Shown here: in pieces, positions 1 through 5,279 of the stretch
How positions within the stretch are numbered: position 1 is the first letter of the stretch
Layout of the letters: the number at the start of each line of letters is the position of its first letter
DNA from: JBFXAN01 sp050184225
GTDB taxonomy: Bacteria > Chloroflexota > Dehalococcoidia > CAUJGQ01
Reading direction: 5' to 3'
NCBI GenBank assembly: GCA_050184225.1
Contig: JBFXAN010000279.1
Span: 1-5,279, forward strand
DNA length: 5,279 nucleotides
Made by a program: the position numbers and the translations under genes
The notes under the pieces: generated by a model
What the model was told of the DNA's origin: nothing
What the model saw: the letters and a program-made list of their open reading frames with translations, nothing else
Databases searched by the model: none

Positions 1-140
1 GTCAAGGTATCGACCACGAGGAAGCGCTCGAACGACTGCGTTTCATGCAGGCTGTCGAGGTCGGATTTCGACAGCTTGACACGGGCCAGTCTGTCAGCCA
101 GGAAGAGGTAGAGCGACGGCTGGCCCGATGGTTGAAGTAA
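1..140 (+). CDS. C-terminal fragment of a small antitoxin-like protein (5' end outside window)
   Basis: An open frame enters from the left edge (first whole codon at 3) and ends at TAA 138-140, giving 45 residues. The tail is charged and helical, with the segments ALERLRFMQAVEVGFRQLD, then TGQSVSQEEV, then ERRLARWLK. The pattern of a helix, a short 'D-x-G-x-x-(V/I)-x-x-E-E-V' turn and a final short helix resembles the C-terminal, toxin-binding part of small type II antitoxins (Phd/YefM, RelB or CopG-like). This is recalled resemblance, not a search. No toxin gene follows: 93 bp of non-coding sequence separates it from the regulator. If it is an antitoxin, its toxin would have to lie upstream, outside the window, or be absent. 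It could equally be the tail of an unrelated small helical protein. That it is coding is likely; the family is uncertain. Confidence 0.5.
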   Translation, partial: QGIDHEEALERLRFMQAVEVGFRQLDTGQSVSQEEVERRLARWLK

Positions 141-193
141 GCTGGTCACCCAGGGCAGCTCAAGAACCCTCAACCTCCCGGACGACTAACGAG

Positions 194-233
194 CGTCGCC
201 GCCTCATTACTGCATCGATTCGGCGGGTGGACG
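194..233 (+). promoter_or_regulatory. Possible hairpin over the ribosome-binding region of the LuxR-type gene
   Basis: CGTC (194-197) can pair with GACG (230-233), and CCGCC (199-203) with GGCGG (222-226). This leaves an 18-nt loop and a small internal loop (G198 against 227-229). The only purine-rich, SD-like stretch (GGCGGGTGG, 222-230) lies in the 3' arm, directly against the ATG at 234. Folding would hide it and could lower translation. The pairing is visible in the sequence; a regulatory role is inference, and a chance fold in GC-rich DNA is quite possible. Confidence 0.25.
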
Positions 234-1946
234 ATGGACGCTGATACCGATCCTTCCTGCGTCGACCATACCAGCGCTGCCCACGAGGCGCTCGCCCGCG
301 GCACCTGGGAACTTGCTCGTTCGTGGTTCGAAGAGGCGCTGGCCCGCGAGGAGACACCGGCCGCGCTCGAAGGTCTGGGGCTGGCGGCCTGGTGGGGAAG
401 CGACGCAGCTACGGCCTTCGACGCCCACGGACGCGCCTATCGTCTGTATCGGGCGATCGGCGATCGGCGTGGTGCCGCGCGCATGGCGACCATGCAGGCG
501 TTCGACCACTTCTCATTTCGTGGGGAGTATGCCATCTGCAACGGCTGGTTCCAGCGCGCCCACCGACTGCTGGATGGACTCGACCCATGTCCGGAGCACG
601 CGCTCCTGGCGATCTGGGAGGGGTATGTCGCGCTCGCGCACCGGCATGACACGGACGCGGTACGACGGCTCAGCGAACAGGCCACGACTATCGCCCGGTT
701 AGTCGGCGCGACCGATCTGGAGATGCTGGCGCTCGCCCTGGAAGGTCTCGGACTGGTCGGTGCGGGCGAGGTCGACGAAGGTATGCGTCGCCTGGACGAA
801 GCCGCCGCAGCGGCGGTGGCCGGGGAGTTGAGCGACTTCGATGCGATCGGCACGATCTTCTGCTTTCTGATCAGTGCCTGCGAGCAGGTCGGCGATTACG
901 ACCGTGCTGTCCAGTGGTGTGCGACGGTGACACGCGTAACCGCACGCTGGTCCGAGCGGCTGCTGTTCTCTCTCTGCCGTACGCACTACGCGGGCGTACT
1001 GATCTGGCGCGGTGCCTGGCCGGAGGCAGAGGCTGAGCTGGTCACCGCAACCAACGATCTGGCAGCGGTCCATCCAGCGATGGCCGCCGAAGCGATCGCC
1101 CGGCTGGCCGAGCTGCGGCGCCGCCAGGGCCGGCCGGTGGAGGCGGCCGCGCTCTTTCGTCAGGTTGAGTCACAACCGTTGCGACGGCTCGCGGGCCGCT
1201 TCACGTTGCTCGGACGCGCCGCGCTGGCGCTCGACGAGGCTGACCTGTTGACGGCCGACGACTTGGTCGAGCGATTCCTGCGAGGTGTCCAGCATGACGA
1301 TCGCATGGAACGAGCGTCCGGCCTGGAACTGCGGATCCGCGTGCACATCGCCACAGGCGACCACGCCGGCGCGGCCGTCGCGCTAGAGGAACTGCGCTCG
1401 GTTGCCGGCAGCGGGGCGACGGATCCGCTGCGTGGGCCGGTCCTGTGCTCCGAGGGCTTGGTTGCGACGGCTGCCATGGACCACGAAACCGCCCGCCACC
1501 GGTTCGAGGATGCGGTCGATGTATTCGAGCGGAGCGGGACGCCGTTCGAGGCGGCTCGGGCGCGGGTGGAGCTTGCGTGCGTGCTCGCCAAACTCGGCCG
1601 CCCGCAGGCCGCCCGGACGGAGGCAATGACGGCGAAGGACTCGCTCCAACGGCTGGGTGCGGTACGGGAGGCAGAGCGCGCGGTGGCTCTCCTGCGCTCG
1701 CTCGAAGAGCCGGCACACGGAGCGATCGGCGATGCATTCGATCCGGTCGGCCTGACACCGCGAGAGTGCGAGGTGCTCCGTCTGGTCGCCGCCGGTAGGA
1801 GCAATCAGGAGATTGCGGAGGAGCTTGTCGTCAGTACCCGGACTGTAGAACGTCACATCTCCACGATCTATGAGAAGCTCGGCGCCAATGGCCGGGTCGC
1901 CCGCGCCGTCGCAACGGCCTACGCCGTCAATCACGGCATCGCATAG
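234..1946 (+). CDS. TPR-repeat LuxR/GerE-type transcriptional regulator
   Basis: This 570-residue protein is a probable cytoplasmic DNA-binding regulator. Residues about 15-490 are almost wholly alpha-helical and built of TPR-like helical pairs, for example WFEEAL with ALEGLG (31-49), EGMRRLDEA (182-190), ACEQVGDYDRAVQW (215-228), GAWPEAEAEL (260-269), AARTEAM (459-465). Such repeats usually bind a protein partner or ligand. Residues 507-565 form a LuxR/GerE helix-turn-helix: LTPRECEVLRLVAAG, then SNQEIAEEL, then the recognition helix around T537, V538, R540 and H541, then YEKLG. No Walker A motif (GxxxxGK[ST]) or receiver domain is visible, so it is neither a full MalT/LAL-type ATPase nor a classical response regulator. 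I recall similar TPR-LuxR proteins of about this length in Actinobacteria and Chloroflexota. The ATG at 234 is chosen because no ATG, GTG or TTG lies in frame just upstream; its SD (222-230) is weak and close. The target is unknown; the co-oriented flavoenzyme gene 207 bp downstream is a candidate. Confidence 0.9.
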   Translation: MDADTDPSCVDHTSAAHEALARGTWELARSWFEEALAREETPAALEGLGLAAWWGSDAATAFDAHGRAYRLYRAIGDRRGAARMATMQAFDHFSFRGEYAICNGWFQRAHRLLDGLDPCPEHALLAIWEGYVALAHRHDTDAVRRLSEQATTIARLVGATDLEMLALALEGLGLVGAGEVDEGMRRLDEAAAAAVAGELSDFDAIGTIFCFLISACEQVGDYDRAVQWCATVTRVTARWSERLLFSLCRTHYAGVLIWRGAWPEAEAELVTATNDLAAVHPAMAAEAIARLAELRRRQGRPVEAAALFRQVESQPLRRLAGRFTLLGRAALALDEADLLTADDLVERFLRGVQHDDRMERASGLELRIRVHIATGDHAGAAVALEELRSVAGSGATDPLRGPVLCSEGLVATAAMDHETARHRFEDAVDVFERSGTPFEAARARVELACVLAKLGRPQAARTEAMTAKDSLQRLGAVREAERAVALLRSLEEPAHGAIGDAFDPVGLTPRECEVLRLVAAGRSNQEIAEELVVSTRTVERHISTIYEKLGANGRVARAVATAYAVNHGIA

Positions 1947-2011
1947 CCAATTCCCTCTCAACCCTACGTGTCCACCGCCATATTCGGCACGCGTTGTCCG
2001 ATCCAAGGTTA

Positions 2012-2023
2012 CGTGCCGGCACG
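2012..2023. promoter_or_regulatory. Perfect 12-bp palindrome, candidate operator
   Basis: CGTGCCGGCACG at 2012-2023 equals its own reverse complement. It lies 66 bp after the regulator's stop and 131 bp before the flavoenzyme start. The 8-mer CGGCACGC occurs twice, at 1985-1992 and 2017-2024. The copies are 32 bp apart, about three helical turns, and the second overlaps the right half of the palindrome. Dimeric helix-turn-helix regulators bind such symmetric sites. No clear -10/-35 promoter is visible, and chance symmetry is possible at this GC content. Confidence 0.3.
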
Positions 2024-2058
2024 CATGGCAACCCACGCCCGCCGCCTTATGGTGAAGT

Positions 2059-2115
2059 GCGCCGGGATTCGCCGGACGCCGGCAGTCCATACCGGTCCCC
2101 GGCGATCCCCGGCGC
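2059..2115 (+). repeat. Strong imperfect GC-rich hairpin upstream of the flavoenzyme gene
   Basis: The arms 2059-2075 and 2099-2115 pair at 15 of 17 positions: 8 bp, a 2x2 internal mismatch (A2067/T2068 against T2106/C2107), then 7 bp. Inside the 23-nt loop, CCGG 2079-2082 can pair with CCGG 2092-2095, adding a second small stem. The right arm also contains two tandem 10-mers (TCCCCGGCGA 2096-2105, TCCCCGGCGC 2106-2115). No T-run follows, so it is not a textbook intrinsic terminator. It could end or pause the upstream transcript, act as a leader structure for the gene starting at 2154, or be a REP-like dispersed element. The fold is visible; the role is open. Confidence 0.45.
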
Positions 2116-2143
2116 ATGACCTGTGGCGGAACGATCGGACGTG

Positions 2144-2148
2144 GGAGG
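2144..2148 (+). promoter_or_regulatory. Shine-Dalgarno site that decides the flavoenzyme start
   Basis: GGAGG, within GGGAGGG (2143-2149), sits 5 nt before the ATG at 2154 and only 2 nt before the ATG at 2151. The normal spacing favours 2154. The frame stays open back to an ATG at 1968, but that stretch contains the palindrome and the hairpin and reads as low-complexity, non-family sequence, so it is treated as non-coding. Confidence 0.65.
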
Positions 2149-2153
2149 GCATG

Positions 2154-3422
2154 ATGACGACGCAGATTCGACCACGAGATCACTTCGAATTGCACGCTGA
2201 CACGGACGCGGGTAGACGGCTGGAAGCCCTCTGCGAAGCACACGCCGTGGACTTCGCCGCACGGTCGGCGCAGTATGACCGCGATGGGACGTTTCCGTTC
2301 GAGAACATCGCGGAACTGCAGCGGAGCGGCGTGATGGCGGCCTGCGTGCCCGAGGAACTGGGCGGCATGGGCATCACGTCGCTCCATGACCTGGCGATCG
2401 GCATCAACCGGCTGGCCCGTGGCGACGGCTCGACGGCCCTCGCCGTGAACATGCACAGCAATGTACCGTGGCTGCTCTCCCCCGTGTGGCAGGCGGCGGC
2501 CGCGGCGGGAGATGCAGCGGCGGCTCCGCTGGAGGAGTTGCTGCGCGCGATCGGCGCCGGGCAGTTGGTGATCGCCGCCGCATTTTCCGAGGCCGGGACC
2601 GACATGCTCCATCCGCTGCTGACGGGCACGCGCACGGACGGCGGCTGGTCGCTCGCGGGGAGGAAGACCTTTGGCACGGCGGCGATGGCAGCCCAGCTCG
2701 TGTTCGTCACCTTCCGCGCGCCCGGCTCAGACGGCTCGATGCGGACCCTGGCGACGATGGTTCCCGTGGGCACGCCGGGAATGGCGATCCTCGACGGTTG
2801 GGATGCACTGGGTATGCGGGCGACGGCGAGCAATGACATCGACTTTCACGACTGCCTGGTGCCGGAGAACGGCGTTACGGATCTCGGGACGTGGGGTGAG
2901 TGGAGCCGGCTCTGGCTCGTCGGCATCATCTCCAACCATCTCGGGCTTGTCGCGGCCTTCCTCGGTATCGCGGAGACGGCGCGTGACCTCGCGATCGACC
3001 AGGTTACGAGCCGGAGAAAGGGGCCGAGCGATCGGCTGCTGGCCGAGCGGTCCGGGGTTCAGCACATCGTCGCCGAGAACGAGATCGACCTGGCTGCCTG
3101 TCGGGCGGCGCTTGCACGTACGGCGCAGACGGCGGACATGTACTTTGCGGGGAACCCTGATCCGGGCGAACCGCTCGACGCACTGCAAGAACTGATGAAG
3201 GACTTTCAGTGCACCAAAACGCTGGTCACACTCAGGGCGGTGGAAATCGTCAATCGGGCGATGACGCTCTCCGGTGGCGCCGGCTATCTGGCCAGCAGCC
3301 GTCTGGCGCAACTGTATCGGGATGTCCGCGCCGGTCCGTTCATGCAACCGTTCTCGCCCTACGAAGCCTTTGAGTACATCGGCAAGGTCACGCTCGGCTT
3401 GGAGCCGACGCTGGATGTGTGA
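2154..3422 (+). CDS. Acyl-CoA dehydrogenase-fold flavoprotein, atypical active site
   Basis: This 422-residue protein has the usual length of the acyl-CoA dehydrogenase family: soluble, FAD-dependent, oxidising acyl-CoA thioesters or, in sister branches, acting as flavin monooxygenases. An N-terminal helical domain carries VPEELGGMGI. It is followed by the family block SEAGTD (145-150; usually TEPxxGSD), GRKTF (169-173; usually NGxKxxITNA) and GMRATASND with FHDCLVP (from 220) of the beta domain. The C-terminal helical domain has SGGAGY (373-378) and LYRDVRAGPF (from 387). Aligned by eye on RDxxxxxIYEGT, the classical catalytic Glu corresponds to Gln398; the nearest acids are Glu404 and Glu407. 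At the alternative isovaleryl-CoA-dehydrogenase-type position I see Ser251, with Glu249 nearby. The natural reaction is therefore uncertain. No signal peptide or membrane segment is seen. Start 2154 is favoured over 2151 by SD spacing. It lies in the same direction as the LuxR-type gene and convergent with uvrC. The family is confident; the substrate is not recognised. Confidence 0.88.
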   Translation: MTTQIRPRDHFELHADTDAGRRLEALCEAHAVDFAARSAQYDRDGTFPFENIAELQRSGVMAACVPEELGGMGITSLHDLAIGINRLARGDGSTALAVNMHSNVPWLLSPVWQAAAAAGDAAAAPLEELLRAIGAGQLVIAAAFSEAGTDMLHPLLTGTRTDGGWSLAGRKTFGTAAMAAQLVFVTFRAPGSDGSMRTLATMVPVGTPGMAILDGWDALGMRATASNDIDFHDCLVPENGVTDLGTWGEWSRLWLVGIISNHLGLVAAFLGIAETARDLAIDQVTSRRKGPSDRLLAERSGVQHIVAENEIDLAACRAALARTAQTADMYFAGNPDPGEPLDALQELMKDFQCTKTLVTLRAVEIVNRAMTLSGGAGYLASSRLAQLYRDVRAGPFMQPFSPYEAFEYIGKVTLGLEPTLDV

Positions 3423-3432
3423 GCGGACTGCG

Positions 3433-3460
3433 AGATCCTTCGCTGTCGCTCAGGATGACA
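3433..3460. repeat. REP-like short dispersed repeat candidate
   Basis: The minus-strand reading TGTCATCCTGAGCGACAGCG, continuing AAGGATCT, matches a short motif I recall seeing many times in intergenic DNA of GC-rich bacteria (GTCATyCTGAGCGnAGCGAAGrATCT style). ATCCT (3435-3439) pairs with AGGAT (3452-3456) around a 12-nt loop. It sits 11 bp after the flavoenzyme stop, in the gap between two convergent genes, a typical place for REP-like elements. Copy number cannot be judged from a single copy in this window. Confidence 0.5.
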
Positions 3461-3471
3461 CCGGCGCTGGG

Positions 3472-3507
3472 GCGCTCTGCGCGGCACTATTGGGCGCCCT
3501 AGAGCGC
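3472..3507 (-). terminator. Candidate terminator hairpin overlapping the uvrC stop
   Basis: GCGCTCT (3472-3478) is the exact reverse complement of AGAGCGC (3501-3507). A further GCGC/GCGC pairing (3479-3482 with 3494-3497) extends the stem past a 3-nt bulge. The structure straddles the uvrC TAG (3499-3501). Together with the REP-like hairpin it is the only sign of transcription ending between the two convergent genes. Neither side has a clear T-run, so intrinsic termination is not proven. Confidence 0.3.
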
Positions 3508-5279
3508 AGCCTTTACTTTCTCGGCGAGGGTGGCGGTGAAGCCGGACGTGGCGGCGATCTCATCGATGCTGGCCTCGCGGACGCCGCGGACAGAACCGAA
3601 TTTCTTGATCAGTGCCTTCTTCCGGCTGGGGCCGATACCGGGGATCTCGTCGAGGGCGGAGCGGACGCCCTGTTTGCCGCGGATGCTGCGGTGGAAGGTG
3701 ATCGCAAAGCGATGCGCCTCGTCGCGGATGCGCTGGACCAGATACAGCCCTTCCGAGTTGCGCGGGAGGATCACCGGTTCGGAGACATCCTTGACGAAGA
3801 TTTCCTCATTCTCCTTCGCCAGGCCGACGGTGGGGATGTCGTGGACGCCGACATCGCGCATCGCGTCGAGCGCGGCGCTGAGCTGACCTTTGCCCCCGTC
3901 GATGATGACAAGGTCGGGCCGCGCGCCCCAGGCCCGGTCTTTCTCCGACGCATCAGGATTGGTTTCGAGGTCTTTGGCCCGCTTGAAGCGGCGGCGCATC
4001 ACCTCGGCGTGGCTGGCGAAGTCGTTGGCACCTTCGACCGTCTTGATCTTGAAGCGGCGATACTCCTGCGGCTTGGCGTGACCATCGATGAAGACGACCA
4101 TACTCGCGACGGAGTTGGTGCCCTGGGTGTTGGAGATGTCGTAGCACTCGATCCGGTGGGGCGGCTCGGGCAGGTCGAGCGCCTCTTGCAGCTGTTCGAG
4201 GGCGGCGCCGGTCTTGCCTTTGTCCGCGAGCCACTTGACGCGCATCATGTGGAGCGCCTCGCGGGCGTTCTCGTTGGCGAGATCGATCAGGCGTCTGCGC
4301 TCGCCGCGCTGGGGGACGCTGATCGTTACCTGCTTGCCCTTCTTGCCGGAGAGCCAGAGCATGATCAGCGATGTCTCGTCCGACTGTGCCGGAAGGAGGA
4401 TGTCCTTCGGGATGTAGACCGCCGACTCGTAGAACTGTTCGAGAAAGCTCGCCAGCACGGACTCGTCAGATTCGTCTTTGACGCCATGGACGAGGAAGTG
4501 GTCGCGTCCCGTCACCTTGGTACCGCGCACGAAGAAGACCTGGACGCATGCTTCATCATCCTGGCGGGCGAGCCCGAAGACATCCATCTCCGTCGGCCGG
4601 GTGGTCGCCATCTGCTGACGCTCGGTGACGCGCTTCACCGCCTCGATCTGATCGCGAAATTGGGCGGCGCGTTCATAGTCAAACTGCTCGGCCGCTTCCT
4701 GCATCTTGTCGGTGATGTCGTCGAGCACTTCTTCGGTGCGGCCTTCGAGGAAGAGGATCACCTGTCGGATGACGGCGTCGTACTCCTCTTTGGTGCAGTA
4801 CGAGGTGCAAGGCGCGATGCAGCGCTTGATGTAGTAATCGAGACAGGGGCGGGCATCCGTGCCAGTGATCTCCTTCGTGCACGAGCGCCAGGGAAAGAGC
4901 TTGTTGACCAGGTCGAGCGTGGTCCGCACGGAGGCGGAGCTGGCGAAGGGGCCAAAGTAGCGGGCGCCATCGTCTTCGACCTTGCGGGTGATATAGACCC
5001 GCGGCCAGGGGTCGTTGAGATCGACCTTGAGATACGGGTAGTGCTTATCGTCCTTCAGCCGGATGTTGTAGTGGGGCTGGTATTGCTTGACGAGCGTCGC
5101 CTCAAGGATGAGCGCTTCCTGCTCCGACCCGGTGACGATGTACTCGAAGTCGGTAACCTGTTGCACCAGCCGTTGTGTCTTCGGCTCGAGGCTGCGGGGC
5201 GCGCCGAAATACGACCGCACACGGTTCTTCAGTGACGCCGCCTTGCCGACGTAGATCACGTCACCTTTGGCATTGCGCA
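3499..5279 (-). CDS. uvrC: UvrABC excinuclease subunit C (N-terminus beyond window edge)
   Basis: UvrC makes both DNA incisions, 3' then 5' of a lesion, in nucleotide excision repair after loading by UvrA and UvrB. In residues numbered from Val at 5257-5259: the GIY-YIG nuclease remnant has IYVGKA (2-7), Arg13 and Glu53. Four cysteines at 127, 139, 147 and 151 have the UvrC iron-sulfur spacing of 12, 8 and 4, and a fifth Cys155 follows. The UVR motif that binds UvrB lies at about 180-215 (FDYERAAQFRDQIE). The RNase H-like nuclease shows CYDIS (Asp374), IDGGKGQL (Asp454) and EAHRF (His516). The helix-hairpin-helix DNA-binding end has IPGIGPSRKKAL and FGSVRGV (539-560). The GTG at 5257-5259 is not the start: the frame continues through RNAKGD to the edge, as in family members. 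Against E. coli UvrC (610 residues) about 27 residues precede Val1, roughly 21 of them outside the window. The stop is TAG at 3499-3501. No frameshift is seen, and the key residues present look intact. Confidence 0.97.
   Translation of the reverse strand, partial: RNAKGDVIYVGKAASLKNRVRSYFGAPRSLEPKTQRLVQQVTDFEYIVTGSEQEALILEATLVKQYQPHYNIRLKDDKHYPYLKVDLNDPWPRVYITRKVEDDGARYFGPFASSASVRTTLDLVNKLFPWRSCTKEITGTDARPCLDYYIKRCIAPCTSYCTKEEYDAVIRQVILFLEGRTEEVLDDITDKMQEAAEQFDYERAAQFRDQIEAVKRVTERQQMATTRPTEMDVFGLARQDDEACVQVFFVRGTKVTGRDHFLVHGVKDESDESVLASFLEQFYESAVYIPKDILLPAQSDETSLIMLWLSGKKGKQVTISVPQRGERRRLIDLANENAREALHMMRVKWLADKGKTGAALEQLQEALDLPEPPHRIECYDISNTQGTNSVASMVVFIDGHAKPQEYRRFKIKTVEGANDFASHAEVMRRRFKRAKDLETNPDASEKDRAWGARPDLVIIDGGKGQLSAALDAMRDVGVHDIPTVGLAKENEEIFVKDVSEPVILPRNSEGLYLVQRIRDEAHRFAITFHRSIRGKQGVRSALDEIPGIGPSRKKALIKKFGSVRGVREASIDEIAATSGFTATLAEKVKAAL

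Noticed and set aside
153..171. Possible terminator AGGG...CCCT after the antitoxin-like gene
   Set aside because: The stem is only 4 bp with an 11-nt loop and no T-run; too weak to call.
141..233. Promoter for the LuxR-type gene
   Set aside because: A TTGAAG at 132-137 resembles a -35 box, but no matching -10 sequence is found at proper spacing, so no promoter is called.
1968..2153. N-terminal extension of the flavoenzyme to an upstream ATG at 1968
   Set aside because: The extra 62 codons run through the palindrome and the hairpin, do not look like the family N-terminus, and a well-spaced GGAGG precedes the ATG at 2154.
1383..2612. A 409-codon open frame on the minus strand spanning the regulator end, the gap and the flavoenzyme start
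   Set aside because: It crosses two well-supported genes and a structured gap, shows no family motif, and has the composition of a GC-rich shadow frame.
3274..5235. A 653-codon open frame on the plus strand, antisense to uvrC
   Set aside because: It lies opposite a full set of UvrC motifs in conserved order. Its translation is rich in Arg/Asp/Gly/Leu with no recognisable domain, as expected for the complementary frame of a GC-rich gene.
5257..5259. GTG as the start codon of uvrC
   Set aside because: The reading frame continues upstream to the window edge with family-typical residues (RNAKGD before VIYVGK), and the GIY half of the nuclease motif must lie further upstream, so the gene is cut by the window.
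1..5279. CRISPR array, tRNA/rRNA gene, transposase or phage-defence cluster
   Set aside because: No regularly spaced repeats, cloverleaf-forming sequence or recombinase/transposase motifs were seen on either strand.

Overview
The window is GC-rich bacterial DNA holding four protein genes, two of them cut by the window edges, with short intergenic gaps. I found no RNA gene, insertion sequence, CRISPR array or prophage gene. The UvrC sequence and the style of the TPR-LuxR regulator look most like Chloroflexota (Thermomicrobia/Sphaerobacter-like). That placement comes from recalled sequence character, not from a search, and is only moderately certain.

Layout, left to right. (1) The last 45 codons of a plus-strand gene resemble the tail of a small type II antitoxin; it ends at 140. 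(2) After a 93-bp gap, a plus-strand gene (234-1946) encodes a 570-residue regulator made of TPR-like helical repeats with a C-terminal LuxR/GerE helix-turn-helix. It has no visible ATPase or receiver domain. (3) A 207-bp gap holds a perfect 12-bp palindrome, a repeated 8-mer and a strong 57-nt imperfect hairpin. (4) A plus-strand acyl-CoA dehydrogenase-fold flavoprotein follows (2154-3422). It appears to lack the usual catalytic glutamate and may not be a standard dehydrogenase. (5) A 76-bp convergent gap contains a short REP-like element and a GC-rich hairpin that overlaps the next stop codon. (6) uvrC lies on the minus strand (3499 to beyond 5279) and lacks about 21 N-terminal codons because the window ends.

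The regulator and the flavoenzyme are co-oriented neighbours, so the regulator may control the enzyme gene through the structured gap; this is inference only. uvrC is a housekeeping nucleotide-excision-repair gene read towards the other two and is probably functionally unrelated. The window looks largely ordinary. The best leads are the intergenic hairpin, the atypical active site of the flavoenzyme and the dispersed-repeat-like element.
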